Below, in pieces: positions 1 to 8,071 of a stretch of 64,000 bases of DNA. Numbering within the stretch: position 1 is the first letter of the stretch; each line of letters opens with the position of its first letter. The notes beneath the pieces were generated by a model. That model worked only from the letters and a program-made list of their open reading frames with translations, searched no databases and was not told the DNA's origin. Origin of the DNA: Thiorhodovibrio frisius (GTDB lineage Bacteria; Pseudomonadota; Gammaproteobacteria; Chromatiales; Chromatiaceae). The DNA lies in contig NZ_CP121471.1 of NCBI RefSeq assembly GCF_033954835.1, forward strand, positions 3,528,501 through 3,592,500, given 5' to 3'. Both the position numbers and the translations under genes were made by a program.

Positions 1-661
1 CTGCATCACTTCGCCGACCCCTTTCCCATGTACGCGGCTCTCCCGCGCTCGGAGTACTATGAGTCGGTCTGACTCCCCATCCGCTTCCGGCGAACCTTCC
101 TTCTCGGTCAGTTGCGCTTCCCCGGTCGGTCGGCTCTAGGCTTCGGTCTAATTCCGTTTCGGGGTTTCCCCCTGTGTGTCTCAATAACCGCATGCCTTAC
201 CTCTCCCGCCGGGAGCTGATGGGGTCTCCCAAGTTCTCGACGCTTCTGTGCTTGCATGCCAGGCGCTCGGACCCCGACAGACCCTCGGGACTCTCGCCGT
301 GAACGACCTTAGGGCAACGTTTGTTTTCTCTGTTTGCTGCCTGGTTTCCCGGCAGTGCCACAATATCTTGCCCATCGTCGTTCTATTGAGTCCTCTGTGT
401 TGGCTTCCAGGTCGTTAACCCTGTCGCCGTCTGCTTTAATGCTTTTAACGAGGCTGAAATCGCTTCAGGGTGGTGCGTACACCCCTCTGGCCTACAAGTT
501 TCTCTATGTACGCTTCACCTCTTTTGTTCACGATAGCACCAGTCTCCTGACCAGTGCGTCGCTATCCGCCAGAGGCGCAACACGCGATACGGGTGGGTGG
601 CTAGCCCTTACCCGACCGGGACTTTCACCCGGCAAGAAGCGCCAAGCTTCGCTTGGCGCAC
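1..661 (-). mobile_element. Group II intron, 5' ribozyme domains (partial, runs off left edge)
   Basis: Read on the minus strand, the element starts at 661 with GTGCGCC, which fits the group II 5' consensus GUGYG. It continues with a long GC-rich structured non-coding stretch typical of domain I. The six bases just before the splice site (662-667 on the plus strand, TCGTTA when read on the minus strand) are perfectly complementary to TAACGA inside the intron (plus strand 412-417). That is the expected IBS1-EBS1 pairing. The reverse transcriptase gene and the 3' end would lie left of base 1. Open frames here are fortuitous. The 5' boundary is well supported; the intron class is not determined. 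Confidence 0.8.
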
Positions 662-691
662 TAACGAAAAGGCGAAACTCGAAGATATAGA

Positions 692-1059
692 GTCGCAACC
701 CCGGCCGGGCTGTCCCTCTCGGGGAGGCAATTGTGGATAATGTCCGCAAATGTATTCAGTCGCAACCCCGGCCGGGCTGTCCCTCTCGGGGAGTTACGCT
801 TATCCCATTCGGAGTAATAACGAGTCGCAACCCCGGCCGGGCTGTCCCTCTCGGGGAGAGAAGTTCATCGCTAATAATCCCTTCGAGTTGGTCGCAACCC
901 CGGCCGGGCTGTCCCTCTCGGGGAGTTGACGGGAAATTTATTGATCATCTCCATCAGGTCGCAACCCCGGCCGGGCTGTCCCTCTCGGGGAGTCCAATCC
1001 TTGAAGGATCAAGGATATGAAGGGGTCGCAACCCCGGCCGGGCTGTCCCTCTCGGGGAG
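692..1059. CRISPR. CRISPR array, six identical 35-bp repeats, five full spacers
   Basis: Repeats lie at 692-726, 759-793, 824-858, 891-925, 958-992 and 1025-1059 and are identical over 35 bases. They begin GTCGCAACCCCGG and end CTCTCGGGGAG. Spacers are 32, 30, 32, 32 and 32 nt and unrelated to each other. The 10-bp palindrome CCCGGCCGGG inside the repeat could form a crRNA hairpin. No cas gene is visible, so type and orientation are not assigned; with no degenerate repeat, polarity cannot be read either. A further 30 nt (662-691) separate the first repeat from the group II intron and look like one more spacer cut by the insertion. Confidence 0.95.
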
Positions 1060-1214
1060 AGCATTCTACCAGAAGCCAAGAACGACGCGCCAGTGCGGCG
1101 AGAAAATTGAGAACCCCCAGCGCCAAGTGTCGATTTTGGTCTTTTCCGCTATCGGTTCTGAATCGTGCCCGAATTCCGACCCGTTTCGGCGCATTATCTG
1201 TCGGCCGCTCACTG
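1060..1214. other. CRISPR flank, possible leader
   Basis: Non-repeat sequence to the right of the last repeat, with no convincing gene. It is moderately less GC-rich than the array and could be the leader if the array is transcribed leftward. Nothing in it proves this. Confidence 0.3.
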
Positions 1215-1326
1215 CTGCTCATTTCTGAATCTTATGTTTCTTTCGGTAACCAGCGCGGGCCACTCACGGCCATCCATACGCGCGGGTGCCATGTATCCAT
1301 GTTTCTCACAAATAGAGGATTTAACC

Positions 1327-1482
1327 ATGTTTGGAAGTTTCTTTTCGTCAAACGAAGACTCCGGTTGGGATTTGAGTAACGAAGGCGATTTGGAGGTGCT
1401 CGGTGAGCTGATGTGCGATCACGATTCCCATCTGGAATGTGATGAAAGCGGTAGTTGTGAATGTGTGCCTGACGAGGATTAG
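1327..1482 (+). CDS. Acidic four-cysteine peptide, copy 1
   Basis: The product has 51 residues, no Lys or Arg, and about one third Asp or Glu. Its C-terminal half carries C-x7-C-x5-C-x-C (Cys30, 38, 44, 46) and ends VPDED. The start is chosen because AGAGGA lies 7 nt upstream. A second in-frame ATG 36 nt further up (MYPCFSQ...) is conserved in all three units but has a poorer site. The length and the layout (variable N-terminus, Cys-rich C-terminus) resemble precursors of modified peptides or small metal-binding proteins. No family is recognised. It sits upstream of the AAA+/GTPase cluster in the same direction, which suggests but does not prove a functional link. Confidence 0.75.
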   Translation: MFGSFFSSNEDSGWDLSNEGDLEVLGELMCDHDSHLECDESGSCECVPDED

Positions 1483-1506
1483 GAGCACAGTCAACCAGCA
1501 GGCAGC

Positions 1507-1530
1507 AGGGTGGTCAATTGCGGCCACCTT
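1507..1530 (+). terminator. Intercistronic hairpin after peptide 1
   Basis: AGGGTGGTC and GGCCACCTT pair over nine positions (two wobble pairs) around a 6-nt loop, 24 nt after the stop codon. No T-run follows. It may act as a partial terminator or an mRNA stabiliser, keeping peptide levels apart from downstream expression. Confidence 0.45.
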
Positions 1531-1666
1531 GCCTTCCGATCCTTGGCTGTCTCTGCTCATGTTTCTGAATCTTATGTTTCTTTCGGTAGCCAGCGCGGGC
1601 CACTCACGGCCATCTATCCGCGCGGGTGCCATGTATCCATGTTTCTCACAAAAAGGGGATTTAACC

Positions 1667-1822
1667 ATGTTTGGAAGTTTCTTTTCGTCAAACGAAGACT
1701 CCGGTTGGGATTTGAGTAACGAAGGCGACTTGGAGGTGCTCGGTGAGCTGATGTGCGATCACGATTCCCATCTGGAATGTGATGAAAGCGGTAGTTGTGA
1801 ATGTGTGCCTGACGAGGATTAG
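1667..1822 (+). CDS. Acidic four-cysteine peptide, copy 2 (identical protein)
   Basis: It encodes exactly the same 51-residue peptide as the copy at 1327; the visible difference in the gene is a silent GAT to GAC change. The ribosome-binding site has weakened here to AAGGGG. Two identical copies in tandem suggest selection for dosage, or simply a very recent duplication. Confidence 0.75.
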   Translation: MFGSFFSSNEDSGWDLSNEGDLEVLGELMCDHDSHLECDESGSCECVPDED

Positions 1823-1846
1823 GAGCACAGTCACCCAGCAGGCAGC

Positions 1847-1870
1847 AGGGTGGTCAATTGCGGCCACCTT
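1847..1870 (+). terminator. Intercistronic hairpin after peptide 2
   Basis: This is the same 9-bp hairpin as at 1507-1530, at the same distance from the stop codon, as part of the duplicated unit. It has no T-run. Confidence 0.45.
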
Positions 1871-2004
1871 GCCTTCCGATCCTTGGCTGTCTCTGCCGAT
1901 GGTTCTGAATCTTATTTCCTTTCGGTGCCCAGCGCGGCCACTTGCAGACACCCATCCGCGGGGGCGCCATGTATCCATGTTTCTCACAAATGGAGGATTT
2001 GAGC

Positions 2005-2163
2005 ATGAGTGATTTGTCTGAATATACCCATGACTACAGCACCGGCGAGCGGGACCTTGACGATGAGATTAACGACATGATCGATGGTACCAACTGTCCC
2101 GACGGATGGCACCAGGAGTGCGATTCGGATTACCCGGACAATTGCAGTTGCGAACCTGATTAG
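2005..2163 (+). CDS. Acidic four-cysteine peptide, diverged third copy
   Basis: This 52-residue peptide has a different N-terminus from the first two but the same C-terminal pattern, C-x7-C-x7-C-x-C (Cys31, 39, 47, 49), ending EPD. It contains a single Arg and is strongly acidic. GGAGGA lies 7 nt before the ATG, the best ribosome-binding site of the three. Cysteine spacing, acidity and the CSCE/CECV ending are kept while the rest has changed, which argues for selection on the C-terminal part. Function is unknown; candidates are a modified-peptide precursor, a metal-binding peptide, or a client of the AAA+ proteins downstream. Confidence 0.75.
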   Translation: MSDLSEYTHDYSTGERDLDDEINDMIDGTNCPDGWHQECDSDYPDNCSCEPD

Positions 2164-2172
2164 TCGCACATA

Positions 2173-2214
2173 AAAGGCGTGAGGCTCGTTACTGTACCCG
2201 GGTCTCACGTCTTT
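2173..2214 (+). terminator. Hairpin between peptide cluster and AAA+ gene
   Basis: AAAGGCGTGAG (2173-2183) pairs with CTCACGTCTTT (2204-2214) at 10 of 11 positions plus one G-T wobble. It lies 10 nt after the third peptide stop. It is a different sequence from the hairpins after units 1 and 2 but in the same relative place. It could reduce readthrough into the ATPase gene. Confidence 0.45.
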
Positions 2215-2349
2215 GATTGAAAAAAACCACGCCGCGCAAACGGCGATAAATCAAGCGCTAGCAAATTGACTGATTGTGCAATGACTTACAAAGAATAGCT
2301 GGCTCGCTCCCATGGATGCGGGCCGCCCGCCCCTTCCAGGAGTGCACAC

Positions 2350-4467
2350 ATGACTATCCATTATCTTTCGGAGTCTGGCGACCTTTACCAGGCTCCTGAG
2401 GAGCCCTTTCTGCCCCCACTTGGCATCGAGAGCAAAGTCGTGATTCGGCTTTGTCTAAGCATGCTGTTCGAGGCAAAGGGTCTTTCTGCATTTCTCCAGT
2501 CGATGGAGCATAACTTCCCGGAGAATCGCCTTTTTCACGCGCTTGGTGTTGAGCGTCCTCCCGAGAAGGAATATGAGCATGTATTGAAACGACAGCTCAT
2601 GGCGCGCCGTGCTGAGGTCGGGCGTTTTGATGGCGACTTTGGTCGCCAAATCGATACCGGTATTTCCCATCTGGCGGATCGGATCGGCCTCTCTGAGATT
2701 GACTGCCAGATATTGGGTTTCGCCGCGCTTCTTGAGCTGCATCGGTGTCTCGCGAAGTTGTCCTCTCTTGCTTTCGGTGAACTCGATGCCCTCTGGGTGG
2801 CGAAGGTGACAGCGACGACATTGGGAGAGGAACCGAGCGCGGTGCAAGCTTCGCTCTCCACCAGAGGCATCCTCTGCCGATCTGGACTACTGTGTGTTGA
2901 ACGCAAGCAGAGAAGCCGGCTGCATGCGATGTTTAGTCTCATGCCCAGCCTGGCCGGGGCATTGATGGCCGGTGCCGAGGAGATCGACGCACTCCTCGAT
3001 CGCAGTACGCCAAAGGCGCCGGCCGCGGGATTGACGCTCGCCGATTATCCGCACTTGCGCGCGGAAGTCAGTCTGGCGCGTCGTCTGCTGGCGGCTACCA
3101 GACACCCGGGAACCAACCTGCTGTTCCATGGGCCGCCAGGAACCGGCAAGACACAGTTGGCGCGTGCCTTGGCGGATGCGCTGGAGCGACCCTTGTATCA
3201 GGTTCCCAACGAGGACGATGACGACGGCCCAGTTACGGGTATCAATCGCTTGCGTTCCTTTCGGCTCGCGCAGAATGTACTGGCCCGGCAACCGCGGGCG
3301 CTGATTTTGTTCGATGAAGTTGAAGACGTGTTTCCTGATCGTCTCGGCGTTTCACTTGGTAATAGCGAGCTTACCAAGGGCTGGATGAACGATACCCTGG
3401 AGTCGAATCCTGTTCCGACCATCTGGGTATGCAACGGCCTTTCCGGATTCGATGAGGCTTATCTGCGACGTTTCAGCCAAGTGGTTGAGGTGGGGCTGCC
3501 GCCGCAGCCGGTTCGTGAGCGGATGATTCGGGCACATACGCGGAGTTTGCCGGTATCGAGGGCTTGGTGCCAACGTGCTTCGCGTCACCCTCATCTTTCA
3601 CCGGCGCTCTTGCGCCAAGCGGTCGATACCCTGTCAAGAGCTGGCTATCGCCAGGGTGGACGCGCCGAGTCAACGCTGGAGACGCTCCTGAATGCCTCCC
3701 TGAGTGCCATGGGGGAACGGCCTTTACCCAAACCCGAAAGCGCGGATCAACTGCGTTTTCATCTGACCTATCTGAACGCGGATCATGATCTCAAAGCCCT
3801 GGTGCAGGGAGTCAAGCGTGATCCGCGCGCACGGCTGTGTCTCTATGGGCCGCCAGGCACAGGCAAGTCCGCCTTCGGTGCGCATTTGGCGCGCCATCTT
3901 GGCCGCCCGCTGCTGGTTCGTCGGGCATCTGATCTGCTCAATGCGTATGTCGGTGGCACCGAACAGCAACTGGCCGCCATGTTTCGCGAAGCCGAAACGG
4001 CTCGCGCTGTACTTGTGCTCGATGAAGCGGACAGTTTTTTGCGTGATCGGCGCGAGGCACGGGCCAGTTGGGAGTTGACTCAAACCAATGAGTTTCTGAC
4101 CCAACTCGAAGCCTTTGACGGACTCTTTGTCGCGTCAACCAACCTGTTCGATGCGCTGGACGGCGCCGCTTTGCGCCGTTTCGACCTCAAGATTCGGTTT
4201 GACTACCTCCGCCCCGAGCAGAGTTGGCGCCTGTTTCGCGAGACCCTTCGCCAGGCAGGAGGCCAGTTGAGCAAACCTGAGCCATGGCGGACACGTCTTG
4301 CGGCTATGGACCGGCTCACCCCTGGAGATTTCGCCGTTCAACTGCGCCGCAACCGATTGGCCGCTGAGCCGATGACGCCCGGGCGGTTACTTGACGACTT
4401 GGCCGCGGAGATGGCGCTGAAGACCGACACACCAGCGCGGGCGGTTGGATTCATGGCGAATCTATGA
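2350..4467 (+). CDS. Tandem-AAA+ ATPase (two AAA modules), first paralogue
   Basis: The protein has 705 residues: a helical N-terminal region of about 240 residues, then two AAA+ modules. D1 has GPPGTGKT near 261-268 and LILFDEVEDVF near 317-327. D2 has GPPGTGKS near 500-507, VLVLDEADSF near 555-564 and an ALRRFD arginine-finger motif near 606. Both modules look catalytically competent. The double-ring layout recalls Cdc48/p97-type unfoldases, but the N-domain is not one I recognise. AGGAG precedes the ATG by 7 nt. A second tandem-AAA+ gene follows at 5199 with the same unusual DEVEDVF Walker B in D1, so the two may form a hetero-oligomer. The client is unknown; the small acidic peptides upstream are an attractive guess. 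Confidence 0.85.
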   Translation: MTIHYLSESGDLYQAPEEPFLPPLGIESKVVIRLCLSMLFEAKGLSAFLQSMEHNFPENRLFHALGVERPPEKEYEHVLKRQLMARRAEVGRFDGDFGRQIDTGISHLADRIGLSEIDCQILGFAALLELHRCLAKLSSLAFGELDALWVAKVTATTLGEEPSAVQASLSTRGILCRSGLLCVERKQRSRLHAMFSLMPSLAGALMAGAEEIDALLDRSTPKAPAAGLTLADYPHLRAEVSLARRLLAATRHPGTNLLFHGPPGTGKTQLARALADALERPLYQVPNEDDDDGPVTGINRLRSFRLAQNVLARQPRALILFDEVEDVFPDRLGVSLGNSELTKGWMNDTLESNPVPTIWVCNGLSGFDEAYLRRFSQVVEVGLPPQPVRERMIRAHTRSLPVSRAWCQRASRHPHLSPALLRQAVDTLSRAGYRQGGRAESTLETLLNASLSAMGERPLPKPESADQLRFHLTYLNADHDLKALVQGVKRDPRARLCLYGPPGTGKSAFGAHLARHLGRPLLVRRASDLLNAYVGGTEQQLAAMFREAETARAVLVLDEADSFLRDRREARASWELTQTNEFLTQLEAFDGLFVASTNLFDALDGAALRRFDLKIRFDYLRPEQSWRLFRETLRQAGGQLSKPEPWRTRLAAMDRLTPGDFAVQLRRNRLAAEPMTPGRLLDDLAAEMALKTDTPARAVGFMANL

Positions 4468-4479
4468 CCTGGGCGGCGA

Positions 4480-4501
4480 GCCCGCTGCGCTAGCAGCGGG
4501 C
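4480..4501 (+). terminator. Perfect 9-bp hairpin after first AAA+ gene
   Basis: GCCCGCTGC, a GCTA loop and GCAGCGGGC form a perfect GC-rich stem 12 nt after the stop codon. There is no T-run, so it may be a weak terminator or a processing or stability element. Confidence 0.45.
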
Positions 4502-4671
4502 AAATCCAGAGGGTATTTGCATTCGACCCGCGCTGGAGCTAGATGCCATCAGTCGATACGACAGGTTTTGTCGCGCACCTCCATCAAACTGTCTTGATGT
4601 GCCCACTGTGCATTTTGTTTACCCGTCCGCTGCTTCTTCTTTGCTTGTTGACATAACCACTGGAGAAATCC

Positions 4672-5097
4672 ATGCCATCAAAACGCGATTCCCTCAGTTC
4701 TCGCGACCTGCTTGCCCGTATCGGGCTGGACCAGGAGCTTGGTAACAATGACCTGCTGGATGACGAGCTCTTGCCGGACCTGACCGGTAACCCAGGCCCG
4801 GCCTTGCAGGAACGCGCGCGCTTGTTCGCGCAGACCCATCGTTTCGCGCCCGGTGATCTGGTGACCTGGAAGCCGGGGCTGAAGAACCGCCGTGTGCCGC
4901 GCAACGGGCAACCGGCGGTGGTGCTCGAAGTTCTGAGTGCGCCGGTGTTCGACAGCGAGAAAGACGCGGGTAGTGCGTATTTTCGCGAGCCGCTCGACCT
5001 GGTGCTTGGCCTCTTTCTCGAAGACGGTCCGCACCGTGGCGACTTTCTGAACTGGCATTTCGACAGTCGGCGGTTTCAGCCCTGGCCAGCGAAGTGA
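4672..5097 (+). CDS. Small hypothetical protein between the AAA+ genes
   Basis: This 141-residue soluble protein has no signal peptide or membrane segment. Its N-terminus is acidic (LGNNDLLDDELLPDL). A central FAPGDLVTWKPGLKNRRVPRNG segment, with VVLEVL just after it, looks like a small beta-barrel (SH3/KOW-like) fold by eye. No family is recognised. The start follows TGGAGAAATCC, a good ribosome-binding site. Its place between two paralogous ATPases suggests an adaptor or substrate-handling role; that is inference from position only. Confidence 0.7.
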   Translation: MPSKRDSLSSRDLLARIGLDQELGNNDLLDDELLPDLTGNPGPALQERARLFAQTHRFAPGDLVTWKPGLKNRRVPRNGQPAVVLEVLSAPVFDSEKDAGSAYFREPLDLVLGLFLEDGPHRGDFLNWHFDSRRFQPWPAK

Positions 5098-5198
5098 ACC
5101 CTTAAGAAGTTAGACATTGAGAAATAAGACATACCAAATTTGAGAGTGCGCTTATCAGTCCCTCCCCTTTCCCACATTTGCTGCAAGGATGAAAAACC

Positions 5199-7487
5199 AT
5201 GAACCCAAGTGATGCCCTAATCCGAACCGATCTGGACCAGATTCCAGCCATTTCGCGTCGGCTGGCCCGTTTGAGTCTGCAATTCTTTCTAAATGACACC
5301 TCTTTGGTGAAACGCCTCAATGACTGGGACTTTCTCAGCACCCTCTGGCAACTGAGCCAGTGCCTGCTTGAGCCCGCTGCGCTAGCCTTCTTCGACCCAG
5401 CCCTGGCGCCGGAACGGCTGCCTGAAGTGAGCACGAAGGTGCGCGATGGCCTGCGCGCTCTGGCGGCGGAACTGCGCAAGGCTGACGCGGAGCCGGATCA
5501 GGACGTGGTCGAAGAGGAGATGCGGTTGAAGCACAGCCGACTCAGTCACCAACAAGGCCGGCGCATTGAGCTTCCTCCACCTCCGTCTAAGCACCGCAAG
5601 CTGCGATTGTTCTTCACTGGCTTGTCCTTGGCTGTGCTTGAACCCTTGGCGGAAGCCGACGGCGAGGACTGCGTCGCGCCGCTTGCCGAACTGCTCGGCC
5701 GGGCGCTGGAACTCGAACCGGCAGCCGCGCGACTGCTCGAGTACCTGGTGCTGCGCGAGCAACACAATGAACTGCGTATTTTGTTGAAGGAGTCGCGCCG
5801 TGGACATTTGCATGCGCGACACGATCTGCACGTCGCCATGACCATCCTGCTCGGCATCGCCCCGCCGGTACTGCGTCGGCTGATGGCCAAGAGCGGTCCG
5901 CTGCGCAAGCTGGGTCTGATGGATATGCATTTCGGTCGCCATTTGGATCTGGAAGACTACCTGGATGCGACTGACTTATTGCGTGAGCTGATCGATGCGG
6001 AGCCAGAGGATGAGCAGGCGCTGTTGGCGCTGCTGATCGAGCCAGCCCCGGCAGCTGACTGGGCGCTCGATGCGTTCCCGCATTTGCATGAGGAGGCATT
6101 GCGGGCGCAAGGCGCGCTCAATCGCGCGGCGCGCGATGGTGTTGCCGGGGTGAATGCGCTGTTTTACGGCCTGCCGGGCACGGGCAAGACGGAACTGGCG
6201 CGCGCCATCGCCGCTGCCTGCGATCTGAAGGCGTTTCAGGTACGCACTAGCGACGAGGATGATGACGGACTGAACCGCGAGGGGCGGCTGTCGGCTTATC
6301 TGTTGGCGCAGCGGTTGCTGGCAAGACGGCGCGACGCGGTGATCATTTTCGATGAGGTCGAGGATGTCTTCGAGCAGCAGCATGATCTGTTCGCGCTGCT
6401 CAGTGGTCGCGCGCCGGCCGGGGAGCAGAAGGGCTGGATGAACCGCATGCTGGAGGAAAACCCGGTCCCGACGATCTGGATCAGCAACGAGGTGCGCGGA
6501 CTCGACCCGGCGTTTCAGCGCCGATTCCTGCTGCCGGTGTGCTTTATCACGCCGCCGCGCTCGGTCCGCCGCCAGATGGCCGAGCGACATCTGGGCGACC
6601 TGGCCCTGAGCCCGGCGCTGCTTGATGAGCTGGCCGCCGATGAAGCCCTGACCCCGGCGGGGCTTGGCGCGGCACGGCGTTTGGTCGATCTGCAGCCGGA
6701 TGCGCCGGTGGAGATCACGGTGCGCGCGGGGGTCGCCTCGCTGCGCAAGCTGCTGCATGGCACCCCAGCGCCCCGCCGGCGCGAGAATGCCACCGCCTTT
6801 GATGTTGCCTACCTGAACCTGGCCGGCGGCATCGCGCCCAATGCGTTGTTTCGCGCGCTGGAACGCGAGGGTAGCGGTCGGCTGTGCTTCTATGGCCCGC
6901 CCGGAACGGGCAAGACGGCCTTTGCCGAGGTGCTCGCCGATGCGTTGGATCGGGAACTGGTTGCACGCCAAGCCTCCGATTTGATTTCCCCCTATGTGGG
7001 CGAGACCGAGCAGAACCTGGCGCGGCTGTTCGCCAGCGTCGACCCCAAGCGCTCGGTGCTGCTGATTGACGAGGTGGACAGCTTCTTGGCTGATCGGCGC
7101 CAGGCGCAGCGGCAATGGGAGCGTACCCAGGTCAATGAGTTGCTGCAACAGATGGAGCGCTATCCCGGCATTCTGATCGCGGCGACGAATTTGATGAGCG
7201 GATTGGATGGGGCCGCGCTGCGGCGGTTTGATTTCAAGCTGGAGTTCCGAGCGCTCAAGCCCGAGCAGCGCCTGAGTCTATTTGCCCGCGAAGCGCTTGG
7301 TGATGCCGAGGCACCAGTACCGGAGAACCTAGCGCGTCACCTAGAAGCACTCAACAGCCTGACCCCAGGGGACTTCGCCAACGTCGCCCGCCAGCAGCGC
7401 TTGCTGGGTGAGGCCCTCGCGCCGGAGGCCTTTTTGCGCCGCTTGCTTGCGGAGTGCCGGTTGAAAACTGCGAGCAGTCCGGCATAA
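5199..7487 (+). CDS. Tandem-AAA+ ATPase, second paralogue
   Basis: The protein has 762 residues and is built like the protein at 2350, with a longer N-terminal helical region of about 300 residues. D1 carries GLPGTGKT near 324-331 and VIIFDEVEDVF near 381-391. D2 carries GPPGTGKT near 566-573, VLLIDEVDSF near 620-629 and ALRRFD near 672. Alignable stretches (DEVEDVF, KGWMN, NPVPTIW, TPGDFA) show common descent with the first ATPase. ATG 5199 is preferred because the earlier ATG at 5189 closes after seven codons; AAGGA lies just upstream. It probably works with the first ATPase as a remodelling machine. Confidence 0.85.
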   Translation: MNPSDALIRTDLDQIPAISRRLARLSLQFFLNDTSLVKRLNDWDFLSTLWQLSQCLLEPAALAFFDPALAPERLPEVSTKVRDGLRALAAELRKADAEPDQDVVEEEMRLKHSRLSHQQGRRIELPPPPSKHRKLRLFFTGLSLAVLEPLAEADGEDCVAPLAELLGRALELEPAAARLLEYLVLREQHNELRILLKESRRGHLHARHDLHVAMTILLGIAPPVLRRLMAKSGPLRKLGLMDMHFGRHLDLEDYLDATDLLRELIDAEPEDEQALLALLIEPAPAADWALDAFPHLHEEALRAQGALNRAARDGVAGVNALFYGLPGTGKTELARAIAAACDLKAFQVRTSDEDDDGLNREGRLSAYLLAQRLLARRRDAVIIFDEVEDVFEQQHDLFALLSGRAPAGEQKGWMNRMLEENPVPTIWISNEVRGLDPAFQRRFLLPVCFITPPRSVRRQMAERHLGDLALSPALLDELAADEALTPAGLGAARRLVDLQPDAPVEITVRAGVASLRKLLHGTPAPRRRENATAFDVAYLNLAGGIAPNALFRALEREGSGRLCFYGPPGTGKTAFAEVLADALDRELVARQASDLISPYVGETEQNLARLFASVDPKRSVLLIDEVDSFLADRRQAQRQWERTQVNELLQQMERYPGILIAATNLMSGLDGAALRRFDFKLEFRALKPEQRLSLFAREALGDAEAPVPENLARHLEALNSLTPGDFANVARQQRLLGEALAPEAFLRRLLAECRLKTASSPA

Positions 7488-7534
7488 GCACTCGAATGTT
7501 ATTGAATCGACTGATCTTGATCGAGGTAGCCAAC

Positions 7535-8071
7535 ATGAAAATCACCCCATTCAACGACATTTATCTGGACATGAATCGGATGTTCGCCTACCGCAACCCT
7601 TTGGTCGGGGTGCAGAGAAACCTGCAAAAGGTGCTGCATTTAATGGAAGCCAGACTGTTTTACTTCAACTCAATCATCGAAATCGGCCGGGTCGCCATGA
7701 TTCCTGTCGCCCTGATGAACCCCGAGCTGAGTCTCTTGATCGCCCTGTTGTTTTTCGATTATCTGATGATCATTCTTTGGCCAGGCGTGGTGTTGATCAC
7801 TGATCGCTATAGTGAATCCATTGAAGTAGATGTTGAGATGACCGATGGGCAGTCTCGAATAGTCGGGGTTTATTACAAGATCCATGGCGAACGGGCTTAC
7901 CGTCTCAACACCCAAGAGATTTTTTCGACCTGTCTGGATTGGCAGCTGATGGGATATGTGATTGAAGATCTGATGAAACGGAACACACTGAATTTCTTTC
8001 GCCAATTGTATGTGAAGAAATATCTGGAACCTGTCTCGGCTGTTGGCACACATCAAGGAGCAGCCCTTTGA
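7535..8071 (+). CDS. Membrane-associated hypothetical protein
   Basis: The protein has 178 residues with a hydrophobic hairpin (about residues 50-90, including LSLLIALLFFDYLMIILWPGVVL) flanked by polar regions. GAGG lies 8 nt before this ATG. An earlier in-frame ATG at 7454 would overlap the ATPase gene. Its stop overlaps the TTG start of the next GTPase gene, so the two are translationally coupled. No family is recognised. It is a plausible membrane anchor for the ATPase/GTPase complex. Confidence 0.65.
   Translation: MKITPFNDIYLDMNRMFAYRNPLVGVQRNLQKVLHLMEARLFYFNSIIEIGRVAMIPVALMNPELSLLIALLFFDYLMIILWPGVVLITDRYSESIEVDVEMTDGQSRIVGVYYKIHGERAYRLNTQEIFSTCLDWQLMGYVIEDLMKRNTLNFFRQLYVKKYLEPVSAVGTHQGAAL

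Larger units (their letters stand above)
1215..2165 (+). repeat. Three tandem peptide-gene units of about 340 bp
   Basis: Unit 1 (about 1215-1554) and unit 2 (about 1555-1893) are nearly identical in the upstream segment, the peptide gene and the downstream hairpin, so the duplication is recent. Unit 3 (about 1894-2165) keeps the upstream block (TTCTGAATCTTAT...CCAGCGCG...ATGTATCCATGTTTCTCACAAA) and the ribosome-binding site, but its peptide gene has diverged. Start codons are 340 and 338 bp apart. Confidence 0.9.

Noticed and set aside
181-690. Open frames within the intron 5' region, both strands
   Set aside because: They lie in structured ribozyme sequence, lack ribosome-binding sites and match no protein pattern.
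733-1228. Open frames across the CRISPR array encoding repeated SQPRPGCPSRG
   Set aside because: They are translations of the CRISPR repeat, not genes.
1291-1326. Upstream in-frame ATG (MYPCFSQ...) as the start of the acidic peptides
   Set aside because: Conserved in all three units, so not excluded, but the downstream ATG has the better ribosome-binding site in units 1 and 3.
5976-7148. 390-residue minus-strand frame inside the second AAA+ gene
   Set aside because: Shadow of a strongly recognisable coding frame on the plus strand.
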